Virus record (IMG/VR): IMGVR_UViG_3300048836_000016
Span: 1 to 44,065 of that record
Direction: 5' to 3' (one strand)
DNA: 44,065 nucleotides
From: a virus
A program made the translations under genes and the position numbers. Shown piece after piece: positions 31,022 to 39,845 of this stretch (position 1 is its first letter; each line of letters opens with the position of its first letter). The notes under the pieces are model-generated. The model saw nothing but the letters and a program-made list of their open reading frames with translations. It had not been told where the DNA came from and searched no databases.

Positions 31022-32362
31022 CTAAGATAATGCTATAACAAGACCAAGGGATACACCGCCTGATGTCCCGCCAGTAGGCGCATCGATCCACTCAGCCCCG
31101 CTCTCGTCAGTTTTAACAGCAAGAACCTTCCCTGAATCACCTTCGGATATTGTTGGGATACCAACGCCGTCAGAGCCGTCTGTGCCGTCTGTACCATTAG
31201 TCCCGTCAGCGCCTTTAATACTGCCAAGATCGCTCCACGTTCCTGATGTCTTACTCCAAATGTGCCAAGTGGTGTAATTAAGGTATATATCTCCATCTAC
31301 ACCTTCTGTTGTCGGGTCAACTGTGCCGCCGAGTATAGTGTTACCGTCAGTACCATCTACACCACTAGAAATTTCGCTATACTCAAAGCCATCTTCCGTG
31401 GAATTAACAATAACAACTTTTCCTGCATCGCCTTCTAAAATTTCTGGCAACGTAGAGGCTGGCAAGTCTTCAATATCTAATTTAAGTGCAAGCGCATCAA
31501 ACACCGCATCTTCCGATGGGGCTTTGTCGGTTACTCCATTTGTGATGGTCTGTACTACAGGGTAAGCAACATTTTCAAATCTACTCGCAGTGGCGTTCCA
31601 TTTAAGAATGTTATTGTCGGCAATACTTGCTATATGCACATCATTTATCTGGAACATTGAGGGGTTAAACTCAGGTCTGACAAAGATTATTCCGTCATTC
31701 TGACTGCGAAGGATAGCTCCCATCGGCACTTTACAACAAGGTGCTTCGGGCTGTGTATCTGTAAGCCCACCTGGAGTTGTCGGGTCAAAGTAGACTACCG
31801 CACCTTCTGCAAAGGCAGTTGTGTTTACGCCCCTAACCTTGCCAACCTTTGTAACGTATCCCCATTTGTTCTGGTCAATGTTATGCGTAGCAATGCCAAG
31901 TATCCACCTCGGAAGAAAGCCCTCTGCCGAAGCATCGGCAACTTTAAGTTTAATATTGTCCCCCAATGCTCCGCCAAACATGACTACCTGTCCGTCAAGT
32001 ATATCCTCTACAGCCTTGCCACGTATCATAAGTTCCTCGCCGACCTGCATTACAACACCGTCATACAGTTCGACATCAAGAGTGCCATCGTCTATATTCC
32101 ACGTAATGTTGCGTGGGTCAGGATTAGCAAGGTCATCTGTCGCAATATTTATTCCATCGACAAGTATCTCACCATTGGCATCTTTGCCTACTATCCCCGT
32201 ATCGACATCTTTAATTGACTTCAAACTTGCAGGTGTTACAGCTTTAACGTCTACCGTACCCGCCAAAGTCTCGGCATCTGTAGCGAAAGGATAGCCATTC
32301 ATTATCTCGCTTAGGACTACCCATTCTGCTGTTATAGGGTTATACCCGTATCTTATCGCCAT
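31022..32362 (-). CDS. Tail fibre with collagen-like segment
   Basis: 446 residues. The N-terminal part (MAIRYGYNPITAEWVVLSEI) and LASIADNNILKWNATASRF-type repeats lead to a trimeric shaft. Near residue 350 begins a run of Gly-x-Asp triplets (GVDGTDGNT..., KGADGTNGTDGTDGSDGVG), then ISEGDSGKVLAVKTDESGAE, and a hydrophobic end (VSLGLVIALS). Collagen-like triplets are common in fibres of Firmicutes phages. The motif 'EGDAGKVVIVNSTEDGFEYS' is partly repeated as EGDSGKVLAVKTDESGAE. Confidence 0.8.
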   Translation of the reverse strand: MAIRYGYNPITAEWVVLSEIMNGYPFATDAETLAGTVDVKAVTPASLKSIKDVDTGIVGKDANGEILVDGINIATDDLANPDPRNITWNIDDGTLDVELYDGVVMQVGEELMIRGKAVEDILDGQVVMFGGALGDNIKLKVADASAEGFLPRWILGIATHNIDQNKWGYVTKVGKVRGVNTTAFAEGAVVYFDPTTPGGLTDTQPEAPCCKVPMGAILRSQNDGIIFVRPEFNPSMFQINDVHIASIADNNILKWNATASRFENVAYPVVQTITNGVTDKAPSEDAVFDALALKLDIEDLPASTLPEILEGDAGKVVIVNSTEDGFEYSEISSGVDGTDGNTILGGTVDPTTEGVDGDIYLNYTTWHIWSKTSGTWSDLGSIKGADGTNGTDGTDGSDGVGIPTISEGDSGKVLAVKTDESGAEWIDAPTGGTSGGVSLGLVIALS

Positions 32363-32364
32363 TG

Positions 32365-32754
32365 TTAATCACCGCTTCCTAACCACGTCATTGTATAAAC
32401 AGCAAGGGCAATAGTGTCTCCCCATGTAGCACCATTATCCATTGAGAAGTGTATATAAAGATCAGTGCCTTCATAAGGCGTATGCCATGTTGTACCATCG
32501 GCTGAATACTCCATCAAAGGAGCATAGCCTTGATCTCCCTGGTCCCCTTTTTCAAGCACGAAATCAAGTACAGCCGCCGAAGTTGTCCCGACATTTGTAA
32601 CACTTGACGGTGTGCCTGTTGTAACCGTGCCTACCTCTATTGTTGCCGCAGTACCGGGAAGTCCCTGTACTCCTCCGTCAAGGTCAAGCACTTCTATAAC
32701 ATCGGCAACCTCGATTATCTCTATAAGTTCGCCTACTTCGATTATCTCTGTCAT
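32365..32754 (-). CDS. Short fibre/adaptor protein with collagen-like linker (129 aa)
   Basis: The N-terminus is a run of repeating Ile/Val/Glu units (IIEVGELIEIIEVADVIEVL), then GGVQGLPGTA, a TVTTGTPSSVTNVGTTSAAV segment and KGDQGDQG before a beta end with DGTTWHTPYEGTDLYIHFSM and DNGATWGDTI. Probably an adaptor or short fibre. The last element is shared with tail fibre 1. Confidence 0.7.
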   Translation of the reverse strand: MTEIIEVGELIEIIEVADVIEVLDLDGGVQGLPGTAATIEVGTVTTGTPSSVTNVGTTSAAVLDFVLEKGDQGDQGYAPLMEYSADGTTWHTPYEGTDLYIHFSMDNGATWGDTIALAVYTMTWLGSGD

Positions 32755-32766
32755 ATTATGCCCTCC

Positions 32767-33156
32767 CTAGAAAGAAGCGTCAGTAACTCCCTTTGTGCAA
32801 TACCATGTCTTTACAGGGTTCTTGTAAAGGTTCGTTACTGTGCCAGAAGCCTCAATAAGCAAGTCGGTAACACCCTTCATTCCCGCAAGCAGTTCGGCCC
32901 TTGCCTGTGATACCGTTACTCTAATAACTCCATTATGATAAGTTACCTCGTCATATACAACATCTTCACCTGCAAGGGTAAGTCCGTCTCCGTCAGTAAG
33001 ACTGAATATAACAGTCTCATTAAGTCCTTCCTTCTGCTTAAAGTCCATCCTTGCATTGTATCCGCTGACGTTTATCTCTGTTCCTGTTGAATCCCTTAGT
33101 ATAAGCACTCTTGTGAACGTAGCGTTAGGTGTAATTGTCCATCCTGCACAAGCCAT
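32767..33156 (-). CDS. Beta-rich virion protein, first gene of the tail operon (129 aa)
   Basis: Opens MACAGWTITPNATFTRVLIL. RDSTGTEINVSGYNARMDFK, DGDGLTLAGEDVV, NGVIRVTVSQARAELLAGMK and GVTDLLIEASGTVTNLYK give the immunoglobulin-like pattern (D-x-TGT-x-I-x-x-x-GY-x-A-R-M) of small phage baseplate or head-tail proteins. AAGGAGTGG precedes the ATG, and a promoter candidate lies 25-50 bases upstream. Confidence 0.65.
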   Translation of the reverse strand: MACAGWTITPNATFTRVLILRDSTGTEINVSGYNARMDFKQKEGLNETVIFSLTDGDGLTLAGEDVVYDEVTYHNGVIRVTVSQARAELLAGMKGVTDLLIEASGTVTNLYKNPVKTWYCTKGVTDASF

Positions 33157-33178
33157 ACTTCACCACTCCTTGTTGGAA

Positions 33179-33207
33179 TATCTATATTCGTATTTTATTA
33201 TTTTCAA
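33179..33207 (-). promoter_or_regulatory. Candidate leftward promoter of the tail operon
   Basis: On the minus strand TTGAAA (33207-33202), 17 bases, TAGATA (33184-33179), in AT-rich DNA right after the capsid-operon terminator and before the first tail gene. A fair -35 and spacing with a weak -10, so low to moderate confidence. Confidence 0.4.
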
Positions 33208-33223
33208 TGTTATGTCAGACGAA

Positions 33224-33263
33224 AGATAAAAAAATAACGGGGAGAGTCATACAACCCTCCCCG
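33224..33263 (-). terminator. Intrinsic terminator of the capsid operon
   Basis: Minus strand CGGGGAG, 12-base loop, CTCCCCG (33263 to 33238), followed at once by TTATTTTTTTATC. A GC-rich stem with a long T-run, just after the stop of the 33269 gene. It splits the late region into capsid and tail transcripts, unless read through. Confidence 0.85.
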
Positions 33264-33268
33264 CATTG

Positions 33269-33595
33269 TTACTTCTTCTTCGCTTTCTTAGGCGAAGCCT
33301 TTTTAGTTACCTTTTTTACTGCCTTCTTTTCAACAACTTCCTCTTTAGGCTCAGGCTGTGTGAAAGGCTCAGGCGGCATAATGATTTTCTGTAACTCGGA
33401 CAAAGTCTCAGGCTCTTTTTCCACAAGTGTGTTTTCCTGCTCGTCAACGAGTACAGCATCATCTGCCTCATCTTCCCTTTCTAAAGGCTCAAACCATTTT
33501 GACACATAGTCATTATCTCCATACTCAACTATGTCCCCTGCCTTATACCTGTTGCCTTTCCGGTCAAAACAATTAGCCGTACAGAGATAACGCAT
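33269..33595 (-). CDS. Hypothetical structural-region protein with Lys-rich tail (108 aa)
   Basis: The N-terminus (MRYLCTANCFDRKGNRYKAG, DIVEYGDNDYV) looks like a small SH3-type barrel. The middle is acidic and the end is a Lys/Ala-rich tail (KKAVKKVTKKASPKKAKKK). The basic tail suggests contact with DNA or capsid acidic surfaces. Last gene of the capsid operon. ATG at 33595. Confidence 0.65.
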   Translation of the reverse strand: MRYLCTANCFDRKGNRYKAGDIVEYGDNDYVSKWFEPLEREDEADDAVLVDEQENTLVEKEPETLSELQKIIMPPEPFTQPEPKEEVVEKKAVKKVTKKASPKKAKKK

Positions 33596-33599
33596 GTCT

Positions 33600-34319
33600 T
33601 TATGCCGGGGCTATCGTATAAGTCAACTGCAACAGGAACGCAGGCGGAGCCGCCGTAGTTCCGTTGGTTACAGACAGGTAAAGTTTTTCTCCAGCCGCAA
33701 GGACTTTATGCGTAGTGTCAAGAGTACCAAGGTCGACCTCTGTTCCCTTCGCAGGAAAAGCAGGGTCGGCGTCAAACTCTTTCGTAACTATCGCATTAGA
33801 CGAACTATCCTCAAGCAGGATAACGCACTTGTTGGAGTCATCTATTCCTGCCGCTGTACCGTTGGAAATGATACTTGCCTTAGTCAGCGTTATAGCATGG
33901 TCGGCAGGGACTACGAACAGGCTGTGGTCTGTAAGGTCAACTCCTGCGGAGAGAGCGTCAATATGGACAGGCAGTATATGCATCCTTGCAGAAGCATCAA
34001 GTTTGCCAAGTGTCCATATGCCGTCATCAAACAATGCCCTCGTAGCAGTATCAGCATTGAATGAACCATCTTTAAACGCAAGGATTATCTGTGCGTTATC
34101 AAAGGAGTCAGCGTCAAACTTAGCTGCCACCGTTGCTGCATCGAAGTAATCATCTGCCATCATAGCCCGCCCAGCTGCACTCTTTGCAAGTGCGCCTGCG
34201 GCTATCGTTCCAACAGTTACAGCCTTAGAGTTTACACCGTCATGGTCATGTCCTGCTGATGTGCTGAACACGGAGGTCAGCATTTTAGGCAGGTTTTGCC
34301 ATCTGAAGAAATAGGCCAT
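33600..34319 (-). CDS. Virion structural protein, head-fibre-like (239 aa)
   Basis: The start at 34319 has GGAGGG six bases upstream; the TTG at 34322 is too close. The N-terminal half has an Ala/Gly-rich run with FSTSAGHDHDGVNSKAVTVG, then TIAAGALAKSAAGRAMMADD and FDADSFDNAQIILAF; the GHDHDGVNS motif is common in phage fibre or decoration proteins. The C-terminal half is beta-rich (LTKASIISNGTAAGIDDS, AAGEKLYLSVTNGTTAAP). A capsid-surface fibre or decoration protein is likely. Confidence 0.7.
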   Translation of the reverse strand: MAYFFRWQNLPKMLTSVFSTSAGHDHDGVNSKAVTVGTIAAGALAKSAAGRAMMADDYFDAATVAAKFDADSFDNAQIILAFKDGSFNADTATRALFDDGIWTLGKLDASARMHILPVHIDALSAGVDLTDHSLFVVPADHAITLTKASIISNGTAAGIDDSNKCVILLEDSSSNAIVTKEFDADPAFPAKGTEVDLGTLDTTHKVLAAGEKLYLSVTNGTTAAPPAFLLQLTYTIAPA

Positions 34320-34331
34320 CAATAACCCTCC

Positions 34332-34748
34332 TTATGCTGTATGGCTGTCAAGGACTACAAAAGCGTCTATCTTGCCCTTGGTCGCATCGGCAGTTCCGCA
34401 CTGGTAGGTGAAGCGGAGATAGCGTTCCAGCTTATCATCGTAGTTCGACAGGTCAGCCTCAAAGATGGTATATCCTGCAACAAGCGTTGCCTGTGCAAGA
34501 GTTGCGGAAGTCCAAAGTGTAGTTGCGCTTCCGAAATTAACATCATCGTCTGTCTCAAGTACCACAGCAAGTGTTACGTTGTCCCCTGCGCTGTCAAACG
34601 CCTCTCCTGCTACACGGCAGATAACCTTGCAGTCATTACGTATATTTCTATCTGTTGCACCAAGGTCAATTATATTAGTGCTTGCTGTTGCCTGCTGTGC
34701 AGTAATGACCTGTGCATCGCTCATTACTAGGTTGTTATCTACAAACAT
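34332..34748 (-). CDS. Bbp16-like capsid cement protein
   Basis: 138 residues. FVDNNLVMSDAQVITAQQAT, STNIIDLGATDRNI, VVLETDDDVNFGSATTLWTS and LERYLRFTYQCGTADATKGK match the Bbp16 family (Bordetella phage BPP-1), which stabilises the capsid lattice. It lies directly after the major capsid gene, as expected. AGGAGG precedes the ATG. Confidence 0.85.
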   Translation of the reverse strand: MFVDNNLVMSDAQVITAQQATASTNIIDLGATDRNIRNDCKVICRVAGEAFDSAGDNVTLAVVLETDDDVNFGSATTLWTSATLAQATLVAGYTIFEADLSNYDDKLERYLRFTYQCGTADATKGKIDAFVVLDSHTA

Positions 34749-34779
34749 ATTTAATTCCTCCTATTTTAAATTCTATAGT

Positions 34780-34806
34780 TTAACTATCTGGATTTATCGG
34801 ATAGTT
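34780..34806 (-). other. Hairpin at the end of the major capsid gene
   Basis: AACTATC and GATAGTT (34782-34788 with 34800-34806) form a 7-bp stem around an 11-base loop, including the capsid stop region. No T-run. Such hairpins after highly expressed capsid genes can protect or partly attenuate the transcript. Confidence 0.35.
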
Positions 34807-35807
34807 TAAGATACTGTTGCTTCAGCGTTGGTAATAGCGTCGCACTTCTTAATGGGAACTCCCCAGAAAGAGGTTACGGGCTTTCCTGCAAAGTCGTTAA
34901 TGCCAAGCATAACATTGTGCTTCTGCATAGCCATGATGTCAAGCCACTGCTTTACAGTTGCGTTGCAGTAAAATACAGGCTTTACGCCGCTCATGCTCGG
35001 GAAGCGGTGGTAGGCTTTTATCATCTCGGTGATAATATCAGCGGAAGTGTCAGCCGCAGTATTGAACGTAGCAAGGTTGCTTACGTCAATATTGGCGATA
35101 CGTACAGCATAACGCCAGTCAGGGAGAGCAACTCCGCAGTCCCATGCAAAGTGTGAGCGATAGCCTTCGTAAAGTCCGTTAGTGGAATCCCCGAGAGTTA
35201 CCTGTCCTTTGTCCTCAAACTTCAGTCCTGCGGTAGATGCCTTCGGATATACACCAAAGACTGTTCTCGGAGACCAACCGACAAGCCATATTGAGGTATT
35301 GTCATCACCTGCACCGCCTGCTGAAAGCACGTTGTAGCCTATATTGCTTGTAGTTGCGCTGATTGCGTTGTAGTAGTTGGCAAGCCCCTTGAACTCCTCA
35401 GGAGCGGTCGATACGTTGCCATAAAACAGCGTATCAGCGAATTCCTGTGCCATACCTTCAAGCTGTGCTACAGACTCAGATGCCCTAAAAGCTGCGGTAT
35501 TCCCGTTGAGGTCAGCAAGCCTCTTGTCGCACTCACTGTAAGCTTCGAGCATGGCGCAAGCGACATCTTCCTGCGTTGTGGTAGACTTGTTTGGCACAAC
35601 ACCCTTATTTATCTGCCTCCATGTCGGTGCAGGAATGGACATCCTGCGAGTATAGCGATGTCCTGTGGGAAGGTTGCCCTCCACCCATATCATGTCATCG
35701 AGGACTTCGTTCTTCTCGTTGAGGATCTCCGCTATTGTTGCGATACCGCCATCAGGATCAAGGCGTGATGCTACGTCAACCAGGTTTAGTTTTGTTCCGA
35801 TAATCAT
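34806..35807 (-). CDS. Major capsid protein (podovirus GP7/BPP-1 type)
   Basis: 333 residues. It opens MIIGTKLNLVDVASRLDPDG with EILNEKNEVLDDMIWVEGNL, then PTGHRYTRRMSIPAPTWRQI, GMAQEFADTLFYGN, WLVGWSPRTVFGVYPK, DWRYAVRIANIDVSNL, and FAGKPVTSFWGVPIKKCDAI near the end. These are hallmarks of the HK97-fold capsid proteins of BPP-1-like short-tailed phages. Preceded by the scaffold gene and followed by Bbp16-like cement. ATG at 35807 with AGGAGG. Confidence 0.9.
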   Translation of the reverse strand: MIIGTKLNLVDVASRLDPDGGIATIAEILNEKNEVLDDMIWVEGNLPTGHRYTRRMSIPAPTWRQINKGVVPNKSTTTQEDVACAMLEAYSECDKRLADLNGNTAAFRASESVAQLEGMAQEFADTLFYGNVSTAPEEFKGLANYYNAISATTSNIGYNVLSAGGAGDDNTSIWLVGWSPRTVFGVYPKASTAGLKFEDKGQVTLGDSTNGLYEGYRSHFAWDCGVALPDWRYAVRIANIDVSNLATFNTAADTSADIITEMIKAYHRFPSMSGVKPVFYCNATVKQWLDIMAMQKHNVMLGINDFAGKPVTSFWGVPIKKCDAITNAEATVS

Positions 35808-35839
35808 ATATAATTCCTCCTATTTTTTATTTGAGATTG

Positions 35840-36502
35840 TTATTTTTTGCTTCCAAACATGCCCTCCAGCCCCACATATGGGTCACTGGAACGTGGCTTG
35901 TTTCCTCTTTTGGACTCTAGTTCCCCTTGAGGTTCGGCTATGCGTTCTCCAGCCTTAAACATGGCTCTGAAGATGTAACTGGATATTCCAGTTTCAGCAA
36001 GCCATTTTCTTTCCTCTGGAGAAAAGAGTTCCTTAAAGCCCTTTTCTGCAATAGCTTTCTTCGCATCAAAGTCATCTTTGAAAAGAGGGTCATTCTTGAC
36101 GTTGCTTTCCCACTCAGATACTTGCTTTTCCCATGCTTCGGCGGTCTTAGTCCGAATACTTTCAACCTGTTTAGCCTGAAACTCAGCAAGTTTCTGTGCT
36201 TTATCGGGAGATATTCCCATTTCTTTAAGAAGAGTCCTAGCCTCTTTTAGTGCTTCTTTATCAACAGACAACCCTTCGGGAAGTTCAGGCATCCAGTCAT
36301 CACCGACAGGCTCGTCAGCTTTAACATCTTCCTTTTCTCCTTCGGCGTTATCCCCTCCAACAGGGGCTTCTTCCTTTGGAGTTACATGTGCGCCTTCTTC
36401 CGTGAATAACCCTTCTGCTTTTTCGTCAGAAGTCTGTGTCTGTTCTTCGACCTGTGCTTCGGTGTCAACCTGTGCAACAGTCGTATTCTCATTTTCTGCC
36501 AT
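35840..36502 (-). CDS. Capsid scaffolding protein
   Basis: 220 residues, very acidic in the first half (MAENENTTVAQVDTEAQVEE, EGEKEDVKADEPVGDDWMPE) and helical after (LSVDKEALKEARTLLKEMG, KLAEFQAKQVESIRTKTAEA, WEKQVSEWESNVKND). The composition and place between portal and capsid genes are typical of scaffolds. The C-terminus is basic (SKRGNKPRS), which could bind the capsid interior. Confidence 0.85.
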   Translation of the reverse strand: MAENENTTVAQVDTEAQVEEQTQTSDEKAEGLFTEEGAHVTPKEEAPVGGDNAEGEKEDVKADEPVGDDWMPELPEGLSVDKEALKEARTLLKEMGISPDKAQKLAEFQAKQVESIRTKTAEAWEKQVSEWESNVKNDPLFKDDFDAKKAIAEKGFKELFSPEERKWLAETGISSYIFRAMFKAGERIAEPQGELESKRGNKPRSSDPYVGLEGMFGSKK

Positions 36503-36809
36503 AATTATTATCCTCCTGCTTTATTTTTTTAGCTTCTTTGCACATTTCAATATAACGGTCAGGGCATACTTCCATAATGTCCTGATAGACTAACAGCCCC
36601 AAGTTTCTCATGCCCTCATAGAAGAATGACCATGAGTTGCCCTGCATTGTAGTCCTGAATATATATGACTGTTCAAGAAGACGGTATATAAAACGCCTCC
36701 CTTCTACACTTTGCATAATGAAAGCTATATCGCCAAGCTCACGTTTCTTTATATGCTCAGCTTTTAACTGCATTGTCTTGTCATCTGGTCGTTTAGGGTC
36801 AGCCCTCAT
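36489..36809 (-). CDS. Bbp19-like head protein
   Basis: 106 residues. DIAFIMQSVEGRRFIYRLLE followed by YIFRTTMQGNSWSFFYEGMR, NLGLLVYQDIMEVCPDRYIE and MCKEAKK match the Bbp19-like family found between portal and scaffold genes of short-tailed phages. Its function in head assembly is not established. Overlaps the scaffold start. Confidence 0.8.
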   Translation of the reverse strand: MRADPKRPDDKTMQLKAEHIKKRELGDIAFIMQSVEGRRFIYRLLEQSYIFRTTMQGNSWSFFYEGMRNLGLLVYQDIMEVCPDRYIEMCKEAKKIKQEDNNYGRK

Positions 36810-36811
36810 AA

Positions 36812-38476
36812 TTACACACCAGCCTCGCCAAACATAGCCTGCATAGCATTTGTATTGTTACCCATGTCAGTCTGCGACAAGTCTTTAGCCGCTCCTGCTC
36901 CCTGCTGTGCCATTGCCATCATCTGTGCCATCTGCGCCTGTTTAGCCTGTTGTGCCTTCGCCTGTTCCACTTCCTCATCGGAACGTATGAGCTTAACAGG
37001 TATGCCAAGCAGTTCACCGTACTGGTCAACAACTTCAGGAGCGTTGACCTTCATCAAAGCGTCAGGGAAAGCCTGTGCTATCTCGGCAATCATGCCTACC
37101 CATTCACGAATAGCCGTAGTTGCGACAGCCTTCTGAGCCTGTGCAAGGATTGAGACATACTCTATCTGCAAAGGTTGCCCCTGTATCTCCTGCGGAGGTT
37201 CGGGCAACAGCCCGTTGCGTAACATTATCCCAAACGTGCGCTCAATAAGAGGCTTCAACAGCGTTTCTTCCTGTTGCTCTATTGCAGGGCCAAGCATGAG
37301 CATCTTTTCCCTTGTCATCTCTGCAACTTCAAACGCTGTCTTTTGCTGGTCGGCAACCTGTTGGAGCATCAGGAACATGTCAACGTAGAACGCTTTATTG
37401 ATCCTTTCGACAACCTGCTGTATCGAATACTCCAATCCCTCAAAGTTGGGATTAAAAGCGTATATCGGGCGTATGCCGTACTGCATGTCATTAGCAGGTA
37501 CTAGCGTAACTCCGCCAGGCGTTAAATCTACATTCTCATTCCTGAGAGATGCAGGCATCATTACAGGCGGGTCAACGTGCTTGTCCAGTGCCTCTAGCGT
37601 GTCAAGACGCATATCCTGAAGCATACGGACATCACCGATGGTATCCCATGACGGCCCCCTACCGTAGGAATCACCGCTGATAGTTTCCCAACGTGGGGCA
37701 AGTATCGGGAATTCTTCATACCCCTTTACCTGTAAGAACCCATCACCTTTCGCTCCCTTTTCCCAGTAGGCGGATATAAACTCTTTCCCTTTATAGTCCA
37801 GTCTATTGCCCTGCTTATCAGGATTAGGCATAATGATGTGATTGACCATGTACCAATCTTCGGTCTGTTGATTTCTAACCTTCGCCCTGACTTGGTCGGA
37901 ACATTTATCCTCACCGAACTGCTCGACCATCTGCCCGGCTGTCATCCATATCTCACGACATACAGCATTGACATTCAGCCTTGAATCAAGTCCAAGTGCA
38001 TACTCGCCTATGGTATAAACCCTTAGCCTTATGACATCTTCGACATCTTCAGACACAAGGGCACAGGCTGTACCGAACCCGCCCAACTCCTGATAAATAG
38101 CATGGAGTGCAGGATAAGCGTTACTCTCTGAGAATACCATGTACATCCTGCGCTCGACCTCGTCAAGCCATGCCCTCACTGTTACGTTGTCCCGCAACTC
38201 GGGATTAGGCAAGCCCAACCTAAACCAAGGTCGACTTGGAGAGGTAAGCCCTGTTAAAAGTCCTGCCGATAATACACGCAATGCCATCTTTGCGGCATTT
38301 TGTACGATCTTGTCATCCCTGCGCTTGCCCTCATTTGGGTTCTCACCGTCAAAGCGACCGTGGTACGGAAGCATGAAATCCCTAATATCCTTCCACTCGT
38401 CAAGCCATGACTGCCTATCCCTCATTAGACTGCTTTTATATCGCTCAGCCTCTTGTATATTCAGTTCCTTCGGCAT
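36812..38476 (-). CDS. Portal (head-to-tail connector) protein, T7-like
   Basis: 554 residues of the podovirus head-tail connector family. The N-terminus has RQSWLDEWKDIRDFMLPYHG and KMALRVLSAGLLTGLTSPSR, then PWFRLGLPNPEL, ILAPRWETISGDSYGRGPSW, and in the stem DKHVDPPVMMPASLR, with a Gln/Ala/Met-rich C-terminus (AQQAKQAQMAQMMAMAQQGA). It forms the dodecamer through which DNA enters and leaves. It sits between the small TILAG protein and the Bbp19-like gene. Confidence 0.92.
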   Translation of the reverse strand: MPKELNIQEAERYKSSLMRDRQSWLDEWKDIRDFMLPYHGRFDGENPNEGKRRDDKIVQNAAKMALRVLSAGLLTGLTSPSRPWFRLGLPNPELRDNVTVRAWLDEVERRMYMVFSESNAYPALHAIYQELGGFGTACALVSEDVEDVIRLRVYTIGEYALGLDSRLNVNAVCREIWMTAGQMVEQFGEDKCSDQVRAKVRNQQTEDWYMVNHIIMPNPDKQGNRLDYKGKEFISAYWEKGAKGDGFLQVKGYEEFPILAPRWETISGDSYGRGPSWDTIGDVRMLQDMRLDTLEALDKHVDPPVMMPASLRNENVDLTPGGVTLVPANDMQYGIRPIYAFNPNFEGLEYSIQQVVERINKAFYVDMFLMLQQVADQQKTAFEVAEMTREKMLMLGPAIEQQEETLLKPLIERTFGIMLRNGLLPEPPQEIQGQPLQIEYVSILAQAQKAVATTAIREWVGMIAEIAQAFPDALMKVNAPEVVDQYGELLGIPVKLIRSDEEVEQAKAQQAKQAQMAQMMAMAQQGAGAAKDLSQTDMGNNTNAMQAMFGEAGV

Positions 38477-38488
38477 GTAGCCACCACC

Positions 38489-38662
38489 TTATTCTCCCAA
38501 CAGGCGTTTCTTTCCTGTCGCTGACTCCTGTTCTCCTGCTAGAATGGTCGACTGATAACCCCGCCTCTTAGCTGCCTGTTTGAATGTCCCGCTCTTAGAC
38601 TCATCAGCCTCTTTCATAGCAGGTATGTCAGGTGTCTTTATATCGGGTGTCCCAAAACACAT
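38489..38662 (-). CDS. Small podovirus head-region protein (57 aa, TILAG...LLG type)
   Basis: TAATG-coupled to the Zn-peptidase-like gene, with GGGAGG upstream. The product opens MCFGTPDIKTPDIPAMKEAD and ends GYQSTILAGEQESATGKKRL then LGE. Short proteins with S-T-I-L-x-G and a closing K-x-LLG occur just before portal genes in many short-tailed phages; their role is unknown. Confidence 0.7.
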   Translation of the reverse strand: MCFGTPDIKTPDIPAMKEADESKSGTFKQAAKRRGYQSTILAGEQESATGKKRLLGE

Positions 38663-39045
38663 TAACTATTCCTCCCTTTCAACTCTTTATTCTCTTTATG
38701 CAAAGCATTGTTTATACACTCCATCTTGCTTAATGCCTGTGCAATAGAGTCTATAGCCTGCTCACCACTGACAGGACATTCATAATTATTCTTCGCTGTC
38801 CAATCTGCAAAGTGAAGGTGAAGCAGTTCATGGACTACGATCCATTCTAAGTTATACTCCCCGTCATAATCTGTTGGATGGAGTATCTTTATAAAGCCTT
38901 CCCTTGAGTTGATGTTAAACGTACATTCACCGAGAGCGTCAGAGTTACTAAACTCCCTTGCCCTGTAGAAGTCTATTGTTACCTCCCAGTCCTGTAAGCG
39001 TAGTATCTTCTGCCACTTTGAAGCCAGCTTAGCCAGATTGACCAT
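38662..39045 (-). CDS. Putative zinc metallopeptidase-like phage protein
   Basis: 127 residues. WQKILRLQDWEVTIDFY at the start, then LEWIVVHELLHLHFADW, an HExxH zinc motif, and a downstream GEQAIDSIAQALSKM helix that could give the third ligand. Such small proteins lie in the packaging/portal region of phages and are annotated only as putative metallopeptidases. Whether it cuts a virion or host protein is unknown. The ATG overlaps the end of the methyltransferase gene. Confidence 0.7.
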   Translation of the reverse strand: MVNLAKLASKWQKILRLQDWEVTIDFYRAREFSNSDALGECTFNINSREGFIKILHPTDYDGEYNLEWIVVHELLHLHFADWTAKNNYECPVSGEQAIDSIAQALSKMECINNALHKENKELKGRNS

Positions 39046-39814
39046 TAGGTCCTCCTTTAAATAAGGAATCCTGCTTGTTTATATTAATGACAGCTTGATT
39101 TATTCTGTCTTGTGCTATCTTAAAATATCCTTCGTCTAGTTCTATTCCAATAAAGTTGCGGTTAGTGTTGACACAGGCAACTCCTGTTGTGCCGCTGCCC
39201 ATACAGTTATCAAGTACCGTCTCACCTTCGTTGGTGTACGTGCGGATCAGGTATTCCATGAGGGCTACGGGCTTCTGTGTGGGGTGTACTGTGCCGCGCT
39301 CCACAACAGGGAAGTCTAGAACCTGTTTTGGGTAACGCTTGCCGTCGCTCCCCTCACGATGCGTCCCGAATTTCCCATAGTTGTCGGTCAGCCCATTCTC
39401 AACCACCTTACCGGCCTTGTTGCCGTAAGGCTCGCCGCTACCGAATTGCGGATTGTATGTGCATTGAGAACGATAGAAGACAACGATGTCTTCCTTGTCG
39501 CGCATCGGCATTTTTTTAGCGTTCAGATGCCCGGTGCCCTTTGGCTTCCGCCAAACCCAATCATACTTGAAATAGGAAAGCTGGCTGCAAACCAGCGTGC
39601 TCGTAAACGGCTGCGCCGCCGTAAGCACCACCGCGCCATTCGGCTTCACTACCCGCCAGTATTCCCGCCACAACTCATCAAGCGGCAACACGCTATCCCA
39701 CTTGTTCTGTGTCGTCCCATACGGCAAATCGCACAGGATCAGATCCACGCTTTCATCAGGGATATCTTTCATCTTCTCCAGGCAATCACCCTGTATTAAC
39801 TTAATATCCACCAT
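39029..39814 (-). CDS. DNA amino-methyltransferase, beta type (second)
   Basis: The ATG at 39814 is preferred (GGGG eight bases upstream) over an upstream TTG. 261 residues: DLPY at 29-32, KPKGTGHLNAKKMP, HPTQKP (177-182) and SAM motif DNCMGSGTTG (202-211), with FIGIELDEGYF. Probably an N6-adenine or N4-cytosine enzyme of the type used to protect phage DNA. Unlike the first (5897-6577) it lies in the late operon. The DNA of the central part is more GC-rich than its surroundings, suggesting acquisition. Confidence 0.88.
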   Translation of the reverse strand: MVDIKLIQGDCLEKMKDIPDESVDLILCDLPYGTTQNKWDSVLPLDELWREYWRVVKPNGAVVLTAAQPFTSTLVCSQLSYFKYDWVWRKPKGTGHLNAKKMPMRDKEDIVVFYRSQCTYNPQFGSGEPYGNKAGKVVENGLTDNYGKFGTHREGSDGKRYPKQVLDFPVVERGTVHPTQKPVALMEYLIRTYTNEGETVLDNCMGSGTTGVACVNTNRNFIGIELDEGYFKIAQDRINQAVININKQDSLFKGGPNGQSG

Positions 39815-39845
39815 CACATTATCCCCGCTATTTCTGTGAGTTCCA

